Below, in pieces: positions 32,238 to 40,854 of a DNA stretch of 43,678 bases. This stretch comes from Verrucomicrobium sp. BvORR106. Lineage in GTDB: Bacteria > Verrucomicrobiota > Verrucomicrobiia > Verrucomicrobiales > Verrucomicrobiaceae. A model generated the notes under the pieces. The model was given only the letters and a program-made list of their open reading frames with translations. It was not told the origin of the DNA and ran no database searches. Within the stretch, counting starts at the first letter, position 1. Each line of letters starts with the position of its first letter. The translations under genes were made by a program, and so were the position numbers. The stretch spans positions 1-43,678 of the forward strand of contig NZ_BATR01000054.1 of assembly GCF_000739655.1 (NCBI RefSeq). Reading direction: 5' to 3'.

Positions 32238-32693
32238 TTACTCGATGCCCAGGAACTTGGAGATCGCCTTCCAGGACTTCTGGCGGTTTTTCTCATAGGC
32301 CGCCTGGGTCTCCGCAGAGGGTGTCTCCACGTAGGTGATGATGCCCTTGGCAGTGCTGATGAGAAGATCATTGATGATGACCATCTCCTTCACTGCCGCG
32401 TCGTCACTGGAGTTCAGCTTGCCGCTGTCCACCAGATCGGTGAGGCTGTCTTTTGCAGCGGAGGTGAGGCCGACATACATGTTGGCCAGCTGCACCACCT
32501 TCGTCTTGTCGTACACCTGCTTGCCATGAAGGTCCGCGAGTTCCGCGATGGCCATGTAGTTGCAGAAAACCGCCTGGGCTCCGATGGCCCCAAACGAGTG
32601 CATCACCGGATTCTCGGCATTCGGGTCTTGGGCGCGGGTGGGAGTGGCGGCACCTACGAGCAGGGCCAGCAGTAGTACGGCAAGTGTTTTCAT
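32238..32693 (-). CDS. Small exported helical protein of unknown function
   Basis: 151 residues from the ATG at 32693, chosen because it gives a signal peptide (MKTLAVLLLALLVGAATPTRAQ, cut near RAQ/DP; first 20 residues are the hydrophobic part). The open frame extends upstream to 32876 but that part overlaps the divergent gene's leader and looks non-coding. The mature protein is mostly helical and contains MYVGLTSAAKDSLTDLVDSG. It has two Met-rich spots and one Cys. I recognise no family. It is flanked by the repeat-filled gap and diverges from the epimerase-like gene over 193 bases. Confidence 0.65.
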   Translation of the reverse strand: MKTLAVLLLALLVGAATPTRAQDPNAENPVMHSFGAIGAQAVFCNYMAIAELADLHGKQVYDKTKVVQLANMYVGLTSAAKDSLTDLVDSGKLNSSDDAAVKEMVIINDLLISTAKGIITYVETPSAETQAAYEKNRQKSWKAISKFLGIE

Positions 32694-32886
32694 ATGGAGA
32701 GATGTTAGCGCGCGCCACAGTGGACTTCCGGTGCTGTGGGACAAGCAAAATGAATCTGGATCTGCCAGCAGGCCTTCGAATAGGGGGTTGCCAAACGCCC
32801 ACCTTCCTCCAATGATGACGGTTCCGGGAGGGGCTAAGCCCTCTCGTGTTGAGTTGTTCTTTGTTCGATCCATCATTTCCTCTTCT

Positions 32887-33624
32887 ATGGCAGAATCCTC
32901 CCCTGATCTTTGGCGCGGTCTCAGCGATGTAGCCCGTGCCGCCCTGCAAACGCGTGACTATTCCGGCGGCTCTTTGGGTGAGCGCTTGCAACAGACCGGC
33001 CGCGTGGATGCCCGGGAGCTGGTAGGCGGCATCCCTGCTGAAGTGGGCATCCCCGGGGTGGAGGTGTTTCATCGTCGTGTGTTCCACCAGCGGTACCGCG
33101 GTTATTTCTCCGAGTTTGCCCGTGAAGGGGAGGCTCTCCTGGGCAAGATCGGTCTCTGGCCCAAGCAGTGGGCCACCGCCAAGATGTACTCCGGCACCAG
33201 CAAGGGGTTTCACATCCATCCTCCAGCCATCCCGGCGGACACCACACCTGAGGCCTGGTTCCAGCGCCTCTTCGTGGAAGAGCCCACCAACTACGCTCTC
33301 CGCCCGTACGACAAGGAGCAGTGGGATGTGATGTTCTTCATCCAGGGCATCTGCGAGATGTTCCTCATCGACGAGCGTGCTGGCATGCCGCGCAAAAAGA
33401 TGCGCTTCATCATCGAAGGTGATGACCTCCGCGGTGAGAGCAACGTGGGCGTGGTCATCCCGGCCGGCGTGGCCCACGCCATCCGCAGTGCCAGCTCCCA
33501 GGACCTCATCATGGTCTATGGTACCAGCACCGTCTTCCTGCCGGAAAACGAAGGCCGTATTGAGCACGGCATTGAGACTCCAGAAACGCCCGCTGACTGG
33601 GAGAAGTTCTGGAATCTCGCCTGA
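32887..33624 (+). CDS. RmlC-like cupin, related to dTDP-4-dehydrorhamnose 3,5-epimerase-type proteins
   Basis: 245 residues from the ATG at 32887. A longer frame upstream overlaps the neighbouring gene's opposite strand and is rejected. The central cupin region shows ATAKMYSGTSKGFHIHPPAI with two histidines and VMFFIQGICEMFLIDERAG. VGVVIPAGVAHAIRSASSQD carries a third histidine. This resembles the RmlC/sugar 3,5-epimerase cupin fold, but length and motifs are not those of a standard RmlC, and no other rhamnose genes are nearby. The activity is therefore uncertain: sugar epimerase or other cupin enzyme. Confidence 0.75.
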   Translation: MAESSPDLWRGLSDVARAALQTRDYSGGSLGERLQQTGRVDARELVGGIPAEVGIPGVEVFHRRVFHQRYRGYFSEFAREGEALLGKIGLWPKQWATAKMYSGTSKGFHIHPPAIPADTTPEAWFQRLFVEEPTNYALRPYDKEQWDVMFFIQGICEMFLIDERAGMPRKKMRFIIEGDDLRGESNVGVVIPAGVAHAIRSASSQDLIMVYGTSTVFLPENEGRIEHGIETPETPADWEKFWNLA

Positions 33625-33649
33625 GCTTGAGTACTTTACCACCGGGAGT

Positions 33650-33671
33650 GGTCTCAACACACGTTGGGACC
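33650..33671 (+). terminator. Hairpin after the cupin gene
   Basis: GGTCTCAAC and GTTGGGACC form a 9-bp stem (one T-G pair) with an ACAC loop, 26 bases after the stop codon. There is no T-run, so it is a weak terminator candidate. Confidence 0.35.
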
Positions 33672-33761
33672 ATTGCCCGTGGCAGTGGTGGCCGAGTTTG
33701 AAGTGAGATCGAACCTTGAAGATTGCCAGCCGTGTTTCTCCTCGACGAAGATCATTCCATC

Positions 33762-34070
33762 ATGGAGCCCGAACGGGGTTACGACCGCGAGGTCGTGGAG
33801 CGGGTGTGGCAGTTCGCCCGCACCGTGCCGGGAAATGATCCCTCGGTCTGGCGCAAGGATGAGCATGGAGCCTGGATCCACCGTCTGGCTTACCGCAACC
33901 GCCATTCCGAGTTTGGCTGGGAGATTGCGGACTGCGCGTTCACTCTTCCCGGCTGCGGCGTAGCGGCCCTGCGCCCCACCCAGTGGCAAAATCATCTGGA
34001 TTTCCTCGTGGCCTCCCGCACCAGCGTGGTGACGGCGGATGGCCTGCGCAACGCCCGGCGGCTGATCTGA
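33762..34070 (+). CDS. Small HNH-like protein with degenerate active site
   Basis: 102 residues from the ATG at 33762; in-frame TTG 33723 and GTG 33732 are possible but less likely. The pattern VERVWQFARTVPGNDPSVWR, KDEHGAWIHRLAYRNRHSEF and GWEIADCAF followed by LRPTQWQNHLDF matches the small HNH-endonuclease family I recall (about 90-100 residues, WRKDxxGAWI...SxFGWEIDH...LxPLxWxxN). Here the catalytic DH after GWEI is replaced by AD-C, so the nuclease metal site is probably lost. The histidines left are in other positions. It lies 56 bases before the Tat-exported barrel protein gene. Confidence 0.6.
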   Translation: MEPERGYDREVVERVWQFARTVPGNDPSVWRKDEHGAWIHRLAYRNRHSEFGWEIADCAFTLPGCGVAALRPTQWQNHLDFLVASRTSVVTADGLRNARRLI

Positions 34071-34126
34071 GACCCGCCAGACCTGTGCCCTCGCAACATC
34101 CGGGTGCGGCTTCGCGTGTAGTGCAG

Positions 34127-35797
34127 ATGGGAAAGAGAACTTCATGGTCGCGTCGCCAACTGCTGGCTGCCGGAGCGTCAGGCAGCGTGGTCGGATGGTT
34201 GGCCTCGAACACGTCTTTGGCAGAGGCATCCCCAGCGCTGTCGAGGGCCAAGTCCCCGTTCAAGCTGCTCTACAATAGCGATACCACCCACATCCTCACC
34301 TGCACCAGTTCCTGGCGTCCCAACAAGGAGCCACTGGCGGATATCATGTTTGAAAAGGCGGTGGATGAAGCGTTGGACGCGGGTGCCGATGCCTTTCTCA
34401 TCGCTCCGGGATTGGGCTGGGTGCCCTGGTGGCCCAGCCAGGTGCTGCCACTGGCGGAGCACTGTGAGTGGTTCAAGAAACGCTTCAACCTCCCCAATGC
34501 CTCCACCAGCTTCACCAACTATGTTCTCAGGGGTGGCGATTTCCTGAAACTCACGGTGGACCGCTGCCATGCCCGTGGAGCTGCCTGTCTGGTGAGCTTC
34601 CGTCTCAACGATGTGCACCACAAGGAATCGGCGGATGCTCCGGGCAACAGCCACATTGCGAGCGTGCCGCAGTTTTACACGGATCATCCGGAGTATCGTC
34701 TGGGAGAGCAGTCTCGCGAGACCCAGATCAGCTGGGCCCGGCATGTGCAGAACTGGGCCATCCCGGAGGTGCGGGAGTTCAAGTTTCGTTTCATTGAGGA
34801 ACTCTGCCGGAACTACGACATCGACGGCATCGAGCTCGACTTCTACCGCGCCGCAGCCTACTTCCGCGCTGGCGAGACCACCCGCGAGCAACGTCGTCAG
34901 ATCATGGCGGAATTCATGGCGCGCGTCCGGCGGACTCTGGATGATCACGCCCGCCCGGGACGCCCCCGCTGGCTGAGCGTCCGCATCCCGGGGCAACTCG
35001 CAGCCCATGATGCGCTGGGGATTGATGTGCAGGCCTTTGCCGCCGCCGGGGTGGACATGTTCAACCTCTCCGCCTCTTATCACGTGGAGCAGACCACCTC
35101 CCTGACGGAGATCCGGCGTCTGGTGCCCCACGCTGCTATTTACCTCGAACTCACCCATGTCGTCTCCTTCAATGGCGACACCCGGAACCGCTCTCACCGA
35201 CGCACCACTACGGAGATTGCCACCACCACCGCGCATCTCGCGTACTCCCGCGGGGCAGACGGGCTTTCGCTCTTCAATTTCCAGTACTACCGCGACTATC
35301 GCGATCCCGGTCAGGCGGCGGGGGACGGGCCCTACACCGAACCTCCGTTCGAGCTGCTTCAGGTGCTGAAACGTCCACAGTCCGTGGCCACCCTGCCGCA
35401 GCACTATCTCGTCGGCTCGATGTACCGAAATGACCCACGTCGTGCTTACCCGTTTCCACGCAAAGTCAAGGGCGGCGAAACCCTCCGTTATGTCCTCGAT
35501 CTCGCCCCGCCGCCCGGCGGCTGGCAGCGGGAAGGGAAGTTGCGGCTGCAGGCGCGCACTGCCTACGCGGCCACAGAGGGCTGGCAGGCCCACATCAATG
35601 GACAGTCCCTGCCCATCACGCCTGATGTCGGAGAGCCTTATCCGAGCGTCTATACCCAGATGCACGGTCAGTCTGGCGAATGGCTCACCTGGCGGGTGCC
35701 GGTCTCCGCCTTGCGCCCGGGGCTCAATGAGGTGGTCATCGCCTGCCCTCATGAAGTGGTGCTGGAACTTCTCGGGTTGGATCTGGCCATTCCGTGA
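34127..35797 (+). CDS. Exported (Tat) glycosidase-like TIM-barrel protein
   Basis: 556 residues from the ATG at 34127; the frame is open upstream to 33983 but overlaps the preceding gene. The N-terminus KRTSWSRRQLLAAGASGSVV is a twin-arginine signal. The barrel part includes DAGADAFLIAPGLGWVPWWP, YDIDGIELDFYR (with D233, E236, D238 as possible catalytic acids), GVDMFNLSASYH and SRGADGLSLFNFQYY. These strand ends resemble family-10-like or DUF-type glycosyl hydrolases. The last 150 residues look like a carbohydrate-binding-type beta-sandwich (WQAHINGQSLPITPDVGEPY). It probably acts on an extracellular polysaccharide; the substrate is unknown. Confidence 0.75.
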   Translation: MGKRTSWSRRQLLAAGASGSVVGWLASNTSLAEASPALSRAKSPFKLLYNSDTTHILTCTSSWRPNKEPLADIMFEKAVDEALDAGADAFLIAPGLGWVPWWPSQVLPLAEHCEWFKKRFNLPNASTSFTNYVLRGGDFLKLTVDRCHARGAACLVSFRLNDVHHKESADAPGNSHIASVPQFYTDHPEYRLGEQSRETQISWARHVQNWAIPEVREFKFRFIEELCRNYDIDGIELDFYRAAAYFRAGETTREQRRQIMAEFMARVRRTLDDHARPGRPRWLSVRIPGQLAAHDALGIDVQAFAAAGVDMFNLSASYHVEQTTSLTEIRRLVPHAAIYLELTHVVSFNGDTRNRSHRRTTTEIATTTAHLAYSRGADGLSLFNFQYYRDYRDPGQAAGDGPYTEPPFELLQVLKRPQSVATLPQHYLVGSMYRNDPRRAYPFPRKVKGGETLRYVLDLAPPPGGWQREGKLRLQARTAYAATEGWQAHINGQSLPITPDVGEPYPSVYTQMHGQSGEWLTWRVPVSALRPGLNEVVIACPHEVVLELLGLDLAIP

Positions 35798-35891
35798 GAT
35801 CTTGTGGTGGCCTTTGGGGGTGATCGAAAAATTCGTTGCTGCCAAAGCATTAAAGTGACCTGTGGGGCAGATGGGCTACCTTTGTCCTGTC

Positions 35892-36656
35892 ATGTCACAG
35901 AACGCTTCCTCACGATTGACGGGCAGGATCCGGATGCTGGCTCTCAGTTCGACAGCCGCGTGGCTGTTGCTCGCAGCTTCGTGCGGGAAGACCGATCTCT
36001 CGAAACCCACTCCAGCAGAGGAGTACAACCTCTCTTCTGCCGAGGTGCAGAGCCTCACCCGCCTGGCAGATTCCGGGAACGGCGGTGCGGCCATGCGACT
36101 GGGGTACTACTATCAACTTTCGGCAGGTTCGCGGAAGGAGGCCGTCAAGTGGTTCGAGAAAGCCAAGGCCAACGGCGTGCGGGAGGCCGGGGCATGGCTC
36201 CGGGGGGATGAGCACCAGACCGCGCCAATGGGCAACCTCGAGCCGTGGGTCTTGACGGAGCCCGTCACTCTGGCAGAGGCCGCAAGCCGCTTCAACCAGC
36301 GCTACCGTGCGGAGCTGACCGCGACCTCTGAACCACCCCTCACTGAGGCGGAACTTCGCAATGCACTGGCCTTGGGGAGTGGGGCTTTCCTGCGTCCTGA
36401 AAAGCCGTTGGTGGCAGATCTCTGCACGCAAGTTTTCGAATCAGGCGTCCTGCCCAAAGGTTCAGAGCTCTCCATCTGGGTGGGGGAGACCGTTGGTCGG
36501 GGGCAGAAGGAGCAGTTCCGCCCCTTCTTCTTCATTCACCTCCGTCTCAATACCACGCCTTCCCCGCAAGCCCCAGGAAGTGCCGACACCGGTGCCAATC
36601 TTGCCTCTGCGGCCCTCCCGGTAAGACTGGCTCCCCGCAAAGTCGAGGCGCGGTAG
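35892..36656 (+). CDS. Sel1-repeat-containing lipoprotein
   Basis: 254 residues from the ATG at 35892; another ATG at 35934 would still keep the lipobox, and one at 35862 would add ten. The signal ends in LLLAASC with the lipidated Cys at residue 31. Residues about 60-95 contain AMRLGYYYQLSAGSRKEAVK and WFEKAKANGVREAGAWL, one Sel1/TPR-like repeat. The rest has no known domain but includes WVLTEPVTLAEAASRFNQRY. It is probably anchored to a membrane and serves as an adaptor; its partner is unknown. It follows the barrel protein after 94 bases. Confidence 0.72.
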   Translation: MSQNASSRLTGRIRMLALSSTAAWLLLAASCGKTDLSKPTPAEEYNLSSAEVQSLTRLADSGNGGAAMRLGYYYQLSAGSRKEAVKWFEKAKANGVREAGAWLRGDEHQTAPMGNLEPWVLTEPVTLAEAASRFNQRYRAELTATSEPPLTEAELRNALALGSGAFLRPEKPLVADLCTQVFESGVLPKGSELSIWVGETVGRGQKEQFRPFFFIHLRLNTTPSPQAPGSADTGANLASAALPVRLAPRKVEAR

Positions 36657-36702
36657 GACAGGGGCGAAGTGGTCCTTCACGATATTCATCAACTCTTAGC
36701 AC

Positions 36703-37146
36703 ATGGGACTCATGAGACCCTCCTTGCATGGCCTCCTCAGTGGAGTGGTCGCTCTGGCAGCGGTGAGCTGCGCCGTCCCCAAGCCTCAGCTTTCCCTGGA
36801 CACGACCAATGTGGTGACGGTGTACGAGAAAACACCCGACGCGACGCTTTCCCATCCCAAGGTGCAGAAAGTGGGCAAGCTCGACAGTAGGGGCGTGTCG
36901 CATCTGCGGAAGTTCCTCGCCGGTGCCAAGACCAAGAGGCTGGGGTATGTTTCCTCGAATCGGTTCGTGCAAGTCGGAGACCGCCGGCTGGGTGTCGTGG
37001 TCTGGAGTGATGGCCGCCTGCTGGGGCTGGATTTCAGCGGCCAGGATGCCTCACTCGTGCCTCCCACGACGACGCACTCCGTTTTGGTAAATTCGGATGA
37101 GGTGGTGTCCAAACACCTGCTCGATGCGGTGAAGGAGGCGAAGTAG
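36703..37146 (+). CDS. Small lipoprotein of unknown function
   Basis: 147 residues from the ATG at 36703 (an ATG three codons later also fits). The signal ends with LAAVSC, lipidated Cys at residue 23. The mature part is short and basic in the middle (KVQKVGKLDSRGVSHLRKFL) with a beta-rich end (RLGVVVWSDGRLLGLDFSGQ). No family is recognised. It lies 46 bases after the Sel1 lipoprotein gene and is probably co-transcribed. The repeat-filled 668-base gap follows. Confidence 0.7.
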   Translation: MGLMRPSLHGLLSGVVALAAVSCAVPKPQLSLDTTNVVTVYEKTPDATLSHPKVQKVGKLDSRGVSHLRKFLAGAKTKRLGYVSSNRFVQVGDRRLGVVVWSDGRLLGLDFSGQDASLVPPTTTHSVLVNSDEVVSKHLLDAVKEAK

Positions 37147-37167
37147 AGGCTGCTGAGGCCGGGCCCA

Positions 37168-37420
37168 GCTCAGCGCTCAGTAAGGCCCCTCAGAAAATTT
37201 GGGCCTGAAAGGCGCAGAGAGCCCAGCCCAGGGGCAAAGGCCACGAAGTGGACGGAGACCCTGGGTACCTCCAGGGAGGATGATCAGGTGGGAAGGCCGA
37301 CAGCATCCACTATCGGTCCATTATGAACTACACCTCCACGTCGTTTGGTCCTGATGGCCTGCGCTGACTAACGTTCGCGGCAAGATGCCGCAAACAGCAC
37401 GCAGGATGCGTGCGTTTCCC
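37168..37420 (+). repeat. Long dispersed repeat, family A, copy 1
   Basis: About 253 bases similar over their whole length to 42182-42435. Long identical runs occur, such as GTGGGAAGGCCGAC, and a conserved hairpin TTCGCGGCA-AGA-TGCCGCaAA (37374-37394, one mismatch here) lies near the end. No long open frame is conserved between copies, so it looks like non-coding DNA or RNA. It begins 22 bases after the lipoprotein stop. Confidence 0.85.
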
Positions 37421-37466
37421 AGGCGCAGACCATTTGAGGACTGTCAGTCTGTGCTTCACTATCCAC

Positions 37467-37619
37467 GTTCCTTGGCAGGCACAAGTTTCCGGATCTGTGG
37501 CACAATGGAAGAGACCAGGACCAAGGAGCCAACGCATACGCTGGAGCGGGGCGCTGAGCGGCCGGATGTACGCTACGTTATCCACCCAATGGTCGATTCA
37601 GTCAGCCCTGCCAAGGAAC
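37467..37619. repeat. Inverted repeat inside the 37-kb gap
   Basis: GTTCCTTGGCAGG (37467-37479) and its exact reverse complement CCTGCCAAGGAAC (37607-37619) are 127 bases apart. They nest inside the larger 25-base inverted pair at 37280-37304 and 37668-37692. The stretch 37421-37629 contains no gene that I can support. Confidence 0.75.
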
Positions 37620-37629
37620 CTGAGGGGCT

Positions 37630-37697
37630 GACATGGAGGTGTTGATGACGGTAGGGAGGAAGAAGACGCTGTCGGCCTTCCCACCTGATCATCTCCT
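37630..37697 (-). repeat. Partial inverted copy of repeat family A (copy 3)
   Basis: The reverse complement matches the middle of copies 1 and 2. A perfect 25-base match pairs 37668-37692 with 37280-37304, and a looser match to CATCAACACCTCCACGTC of copy 2 follows. Only about a quarter of the element is present, facing copy 1. Confidence 0.8.
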
Positions 37698-37703
37698 GCG
37701 GAG

Positions 37704-37755
37704 GCAACCCAAGGTAGACTCGCTTAGGGCTCGTCCAACCTTGGGCTGTGCTACA
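37704..37755 (+). repeat. Dispersed structured repeat, family B, copy 2 (short)
   Basis: The stem pairs 37708-37715 (CCCAAGGT) with 37738-37745 (ACCTTGGG) around a 22-base loop reading AGACTCGCTTAGGGCTCGTC. The flanking hairpins of the longer copies are mostly missing. The stem differs from copy 3 by one compensatory C-G to G-C exchange. Confidence 0.75.
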
Positions 37756-37814
37756 GATCCCATACTGGGATCAACTTCGGTCTGAATCAGACCCCGATAG
37801 AGCTTCAGCACCCT

Positions 37815-39725
37815 TTACCGGGGAGCATCCACGCGCTTTAGCACCCGGAAATAGAAGTCAGGCTCGATGCCGGGGAAGGCTGCGACCTCTGTGAAGAGTG
37901 ACTTGTCGTCCAGTTGTTTGAAGCCTTCTGGCAACACGGTGCGATTGAAACTGGCATAGCCGTAGATGGCATAGAGCGGGCGCTGCTCCTTATCTGCTTT
38001 GGCCACGATGGCTGCAAGTTCTGCACCTGAGCCAGCTGCCAGGCAGTGGGGTTCGTAGAGAGGTATCGCCTCTTTCCCCAGGCCATAGCAGACGATCACG
38101 GGTGTGGGTTTGAGACCCCGGGCATCCTTTTGGATGAACGTCGCCACATCATGCAGCGGCTCGATGGGGTGGGTGAGGAGAAGCTGCCAGCCGGGATACA
38201 CCACCCATCCATAGAGGGCCACCACGGCCAGAGCAGGTACGCTGCCCCAAAGTTTGCCTGCTCTGTTCCCCAGCCAGAGGCTCAGCTCGGACATCGTCTG
38301 CACCGTGATCAGGATCAGGCAGGGGAGGACCGCGATGATGAAGCGGGGGTAGAAGTAGCTGTCGGCCAGCTGGGTGAGTGCAGCGAATGCTGCGGAGGAG
38401 ACCAGGAAAGTCACCGGCAGCATCCACCGAGGGTGACGGTCTCGAACCAAGGTGCTGACGGCTCCGTAGAGCACACTGACGGCGATCACCAGCGCCAGGA
38501 TGCTGGCGGTCAGCTCGTGGGCGCTCAGAGCGGGGATGCCATTGGCGTCCACCAATTGGGTGGGCACATAGTGATCCAGGCCGGAGAGCAGGTTGGAGGC
38601 GGTTTGATCCAGGAGCTGGCCGTTGAGCACATGGTGGTCCTTCTCGGCACCCGCCCAGCGCCGCGCCTGCAGGACGTTGGGCAGGAAGACCTGCGTCAGC
38701 AGCAGTGCTGCAAACAAATTTGTGGCCAGCAGCCTCCACCAGGCGGTCCACCGGTCGCGAGTGGTTTCCTGAACTCTGAGGAGGAAGATGAGCACCACCA
38801 GATTCAGCGCTGCCACATCAACAAGGGCATTGGGGAACGCCCAGAGCCAGAGAAACTCCACGCCACCCAGCGCCACCAGTCCACCGGTGCTTCTCCCACG
38901 ACTGCGAATCACCGCCGTCGCCGCCAGCATGGCCGCCGGACAGAGTGGCAGGATCAGGGAATAGGCCCGCGTGTCCACGCCATAGCGGATCGCCCACGGA
39001 TGAACCGCCAGCACCAGCGCGGCCGCGATGCCGGCACCCGGATGTCCCCAGGTGCGGAGCAGACATGCTGTCAGCAGGATGGCCGCTGCTGCTGCAAGGA
39101 GCGCCGGCACCCGTACCGCCAGATCGTTAAAATCCTCACGCTTCGCTTTTGTGACCTTCTGCCAGACGGTCAGGCTGGCTTTCTGGGCCAGAGACAGAGG
39201 AACATGATTGGTCGGCTTCTGGTAGTAGAAGGCGCAGCGCTTCCAGTCATGCGGCAGAAAGCGCAGCCCGTCAGGCTTCTTGGGATCCTCCTTCCACTTG
39301 CCATGAGAAGCCTGTTGCACGGCCCAGGCTTCATCCCACCAGAGGCTCCGGCTTGCCATGGGCAACCGCAGCCCCAGACCCACTAACATCGCCATCAGCA
39401 CCAGCGGCCAGAACCATCGGGGACTGGACGCCGGGTGGGCCGCTTGTTGAGCTGAAGAGGCTTTTTCCCAGGATCGTGCCCACACTTTGTGGGCGGCTAC
39501 CAGCAGGATCCATCCCACCAGTCCGACCCACGCTCCGTAGTGAATCCCCATGGCCGCATCGTGCCACCAGTCAGGCTTGTCCCCCGCTGCCAGCGCGGTG
39601 GCGATGGCAGCCTTATGCTCCGCCGGTCGCGGTCCCCAGAGCAGCAGGGCCACGTCTCCAAGGATCAAGGCCGTCAGCACCGCGACGGTCGTGTGGCGGC
39701 GGAGTGCTCTCAGGTTCTCGATCAT
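37815..39725 (-). CDS. Membrane glycosyltransferase-like protein (GT39/ArnT-type)
   Basis: 636 residues with about ten to twelve hydrophobic helices. After two N-terminal membrane segments and a short linker, LWWDEAWAVQQASHG contains D131/E132, the first-loop acidic motif used by GT39/GT83-type enzymes that take sugars from polyprenyl-phosphate donors. HPWAIRYGVDTRAYSLILPL is another family-like segment, and the end (ARGLKPTPVIVCYGLGKEAI) is a soluble periplasmic domain. It probably glycosylates a lipid or protein at the outer face of the inner membrane. It faces the DUF2167 gene across a 196-base divergent gap. Confidence 0.85.
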   Translation of the reverse strand: MIENLRALRRHTTVAVLTALILGDVALLLWGPRPAEHKAAIATALAAGDKPDWWHDAAMGIHYGAWVGLVGWILLVAAHKVWARSWEKASSAQQAAHPASSPRWFWPLVLMAMLVGLGLRLPMASRSLWWDEAWAVQQASHGKWKEDPKKPDGLRFLPHDWKRCAFYYQKPTNHVPLSLAQKASLTVWQKVTKAKREDFNDLAVRVPALLAAAAAILLTACLLRTWGHPGAGIAAALVLAVHPWAIRYGVDTRAYSLILPLCPAAMLAATAVIRSRGRSTGGLVALGGVEFLWLWAFPNALVDVAALNLVVLIFLLRVQETTRDRWTAWWRLLATNLFAALLLTQVFLPNVLQARRWAGAEKDHHVLNGQLLDQTASNLLSGLDHYVPTQLVDANGIPALSAHELTASILALVIAVSVLYGAVSTLVRDRHPRWMLPVTFLVSSAAFAALTQLADSYFYPRFIIAVLPCLILITVQTMSELSLWLGNRAGKLWGSVPALAVVALYGWVVYPGWQLLLTHPIEPLHDVATFIQKDARGLKPTPVIVCYGLGKEAIPLYEPHCLAAGSGAELAAIVAKADKEQRPLYAIYGYASFNRTVLPEGFKQLDDKSLFTEVAAFPGIEPDFYFRVLKRVDAPR

Positions 39726-39921
39726 GTCAGGTATTGCCGAGGGACAATTTTTGGGAAACAGCCATGGAATCTTGCGCCAGTTGAGTTGCCGTCGTATGAA
39801 TGTTTCTTAATTCCTTCAGCAGGTGCATCACTTCACCGAGGGGCGGCGAAAGCGACACGCGAACCTCCTTGACGGCCCCGGTGACCTCCTGTTGCATCAG
39901 GACGTCCCTTATATCTCCACC

Positions 39922-40845
39922 ATGAAATTCTCGTTTGCTGCGCTCGCGGTCGGCTTCGGTCTTGTCCTCGCCCCCGCTTCTCTCCCGGCCCAAACTCCTG
40001 CTCCCGCCCCAGCAGCAGCAGAGACAGAACCCTCTGCCGAAGAGCTGGCCAAGCAGGAGGCTGCCATGATGAAGGCGCTGGGAGCCCAGTTCGAAGGGAC
40101 CGGCAAGATCGGGTCCCGCGCGGAAGTGCAGATCCCTGAAGGCTTCGTTTTCTTTGGGCCCTCAGGCACGAAGAAGCTCCTCAAGCAGTGGGGAAACCTC
40201 ATCGGTGGGAATGAAGAGGGGCTGATCATGAACCAGGAGCACGGCTGGTCCGTAGTGTTTGAGTTCGATGACGTCGGTTACGTGAAGGACGACGACAAGG
40301 ATGAGCTCAATGCGGACAAGATGATGAAGATGTTCAAGGACAACGAGCCTGCGGTGAACGAGGCTCGTAAAGAAGCGGGACTCTCCGCCCAGCACACCCT
40401 TGGCTTCACCCTTCCTCCCCGGTACAATCCTGACACCAACAACCTGGAGTGGGCCATCCGCTTCAATTTCGAAGGCACCCCGGGCGAGCAGGTCAACCAC
40501 AACACCAAGCTGCTGGGCCGCAAGGGCGTCATGCAAGCCACCCTGCTCTGCAATCCTGAAGAGCTGGAAGCGGTGCAGCCGGAATACCAGAAAGTGTTGA
40601 CCGGGTTCAAGTTCAACCAAGGTGAGACTTATGCGGAATTCCGCCAGGGGGACAAGGTGGCCACCTATGGCCTCGTGGGCCTCGTAGCGGGTGGGGCTGC
40701 TTTCGCCGCAGGCAAGGCCGGCCTCTTCGCCAAGCTCGGCGTGGTGTTTGCCAAGTTTTACAAGTTCATCATCGGCGGTGTGGTGGCGCTCTTCATCGGC
40801 ATCAAGAAGCTCTTCGGCGGCCGGGAGAACTCCCAGTACCAGTAA
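39922..40845 (+). CDS. DUF2167 family membrane-anchored protein
   Basis: 307 residues from the ATG at 39922, giving a signal peptide (MKFSFAALAVGFGLVLAPAS, cut near PAQ/TP); the upstream extension is rejected. The DUF2167 body shows RAEVQIPEGFVFFGPSGTKK, WSVVFEFDDVGYVKDDDKDE, LGFTLPPRYNPDTNNLEWAI and LLGRKGVMQATLL. A C-terminal hydrophobic stretch (about residues 255-295) with a Lys-rich end anchors it, as is usual for this family. The function is unknown. The gene is nine bases before the zinc-ribbon membrane protein gene, so they form an operon. Confidence 0.9.
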   Translation: MKFSFAALAVGFGLVLAPASLPAQTPAPAPAAAETEPSAEELAKQEAAMMKALGAQFEGTGKIGSRAEVQIPEGFVFFGPSGTKKLLKQWGNLIGGNEEGLIMNQEHGWSVVFEFDDVGYVKDDDKDELNADKMMKMFKDNEPAVNEARKEAGLSAQHTLGFTLPPRYNPDTNNLEWAIRFNFEGTPGEQVNHNTKLLGRKGVMQATLLCNPEELEAVQPEYQKVLTGFKFNQGETYAEFRQGDKVATYGLVGLVAGGAAFAAGKAGLFAKLGVVFAKFYKFIIGGVVALFIGIKKLFGGRENSQYQ

Positions 40846-40854
40846 GTTCACGGC

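Noticed and set aside
33983-34126. N-terminal extension of the exported barrel protein
   Set aside because: It overlaps the HNH-like gene and would bury the twin-arginine signal.
37147-37814. Small protein genes in the repeat-filled gap
   Set aside because: Frames there are not conserved between repeat copies and have no protein-like composition.
38046-39386. 446-residue frame opposite the GT39-like gene
   Set aside because: His/Gln/Gly-rich shadow of a membrane protein gene; the minus strand has the recognisable family motif and helices.
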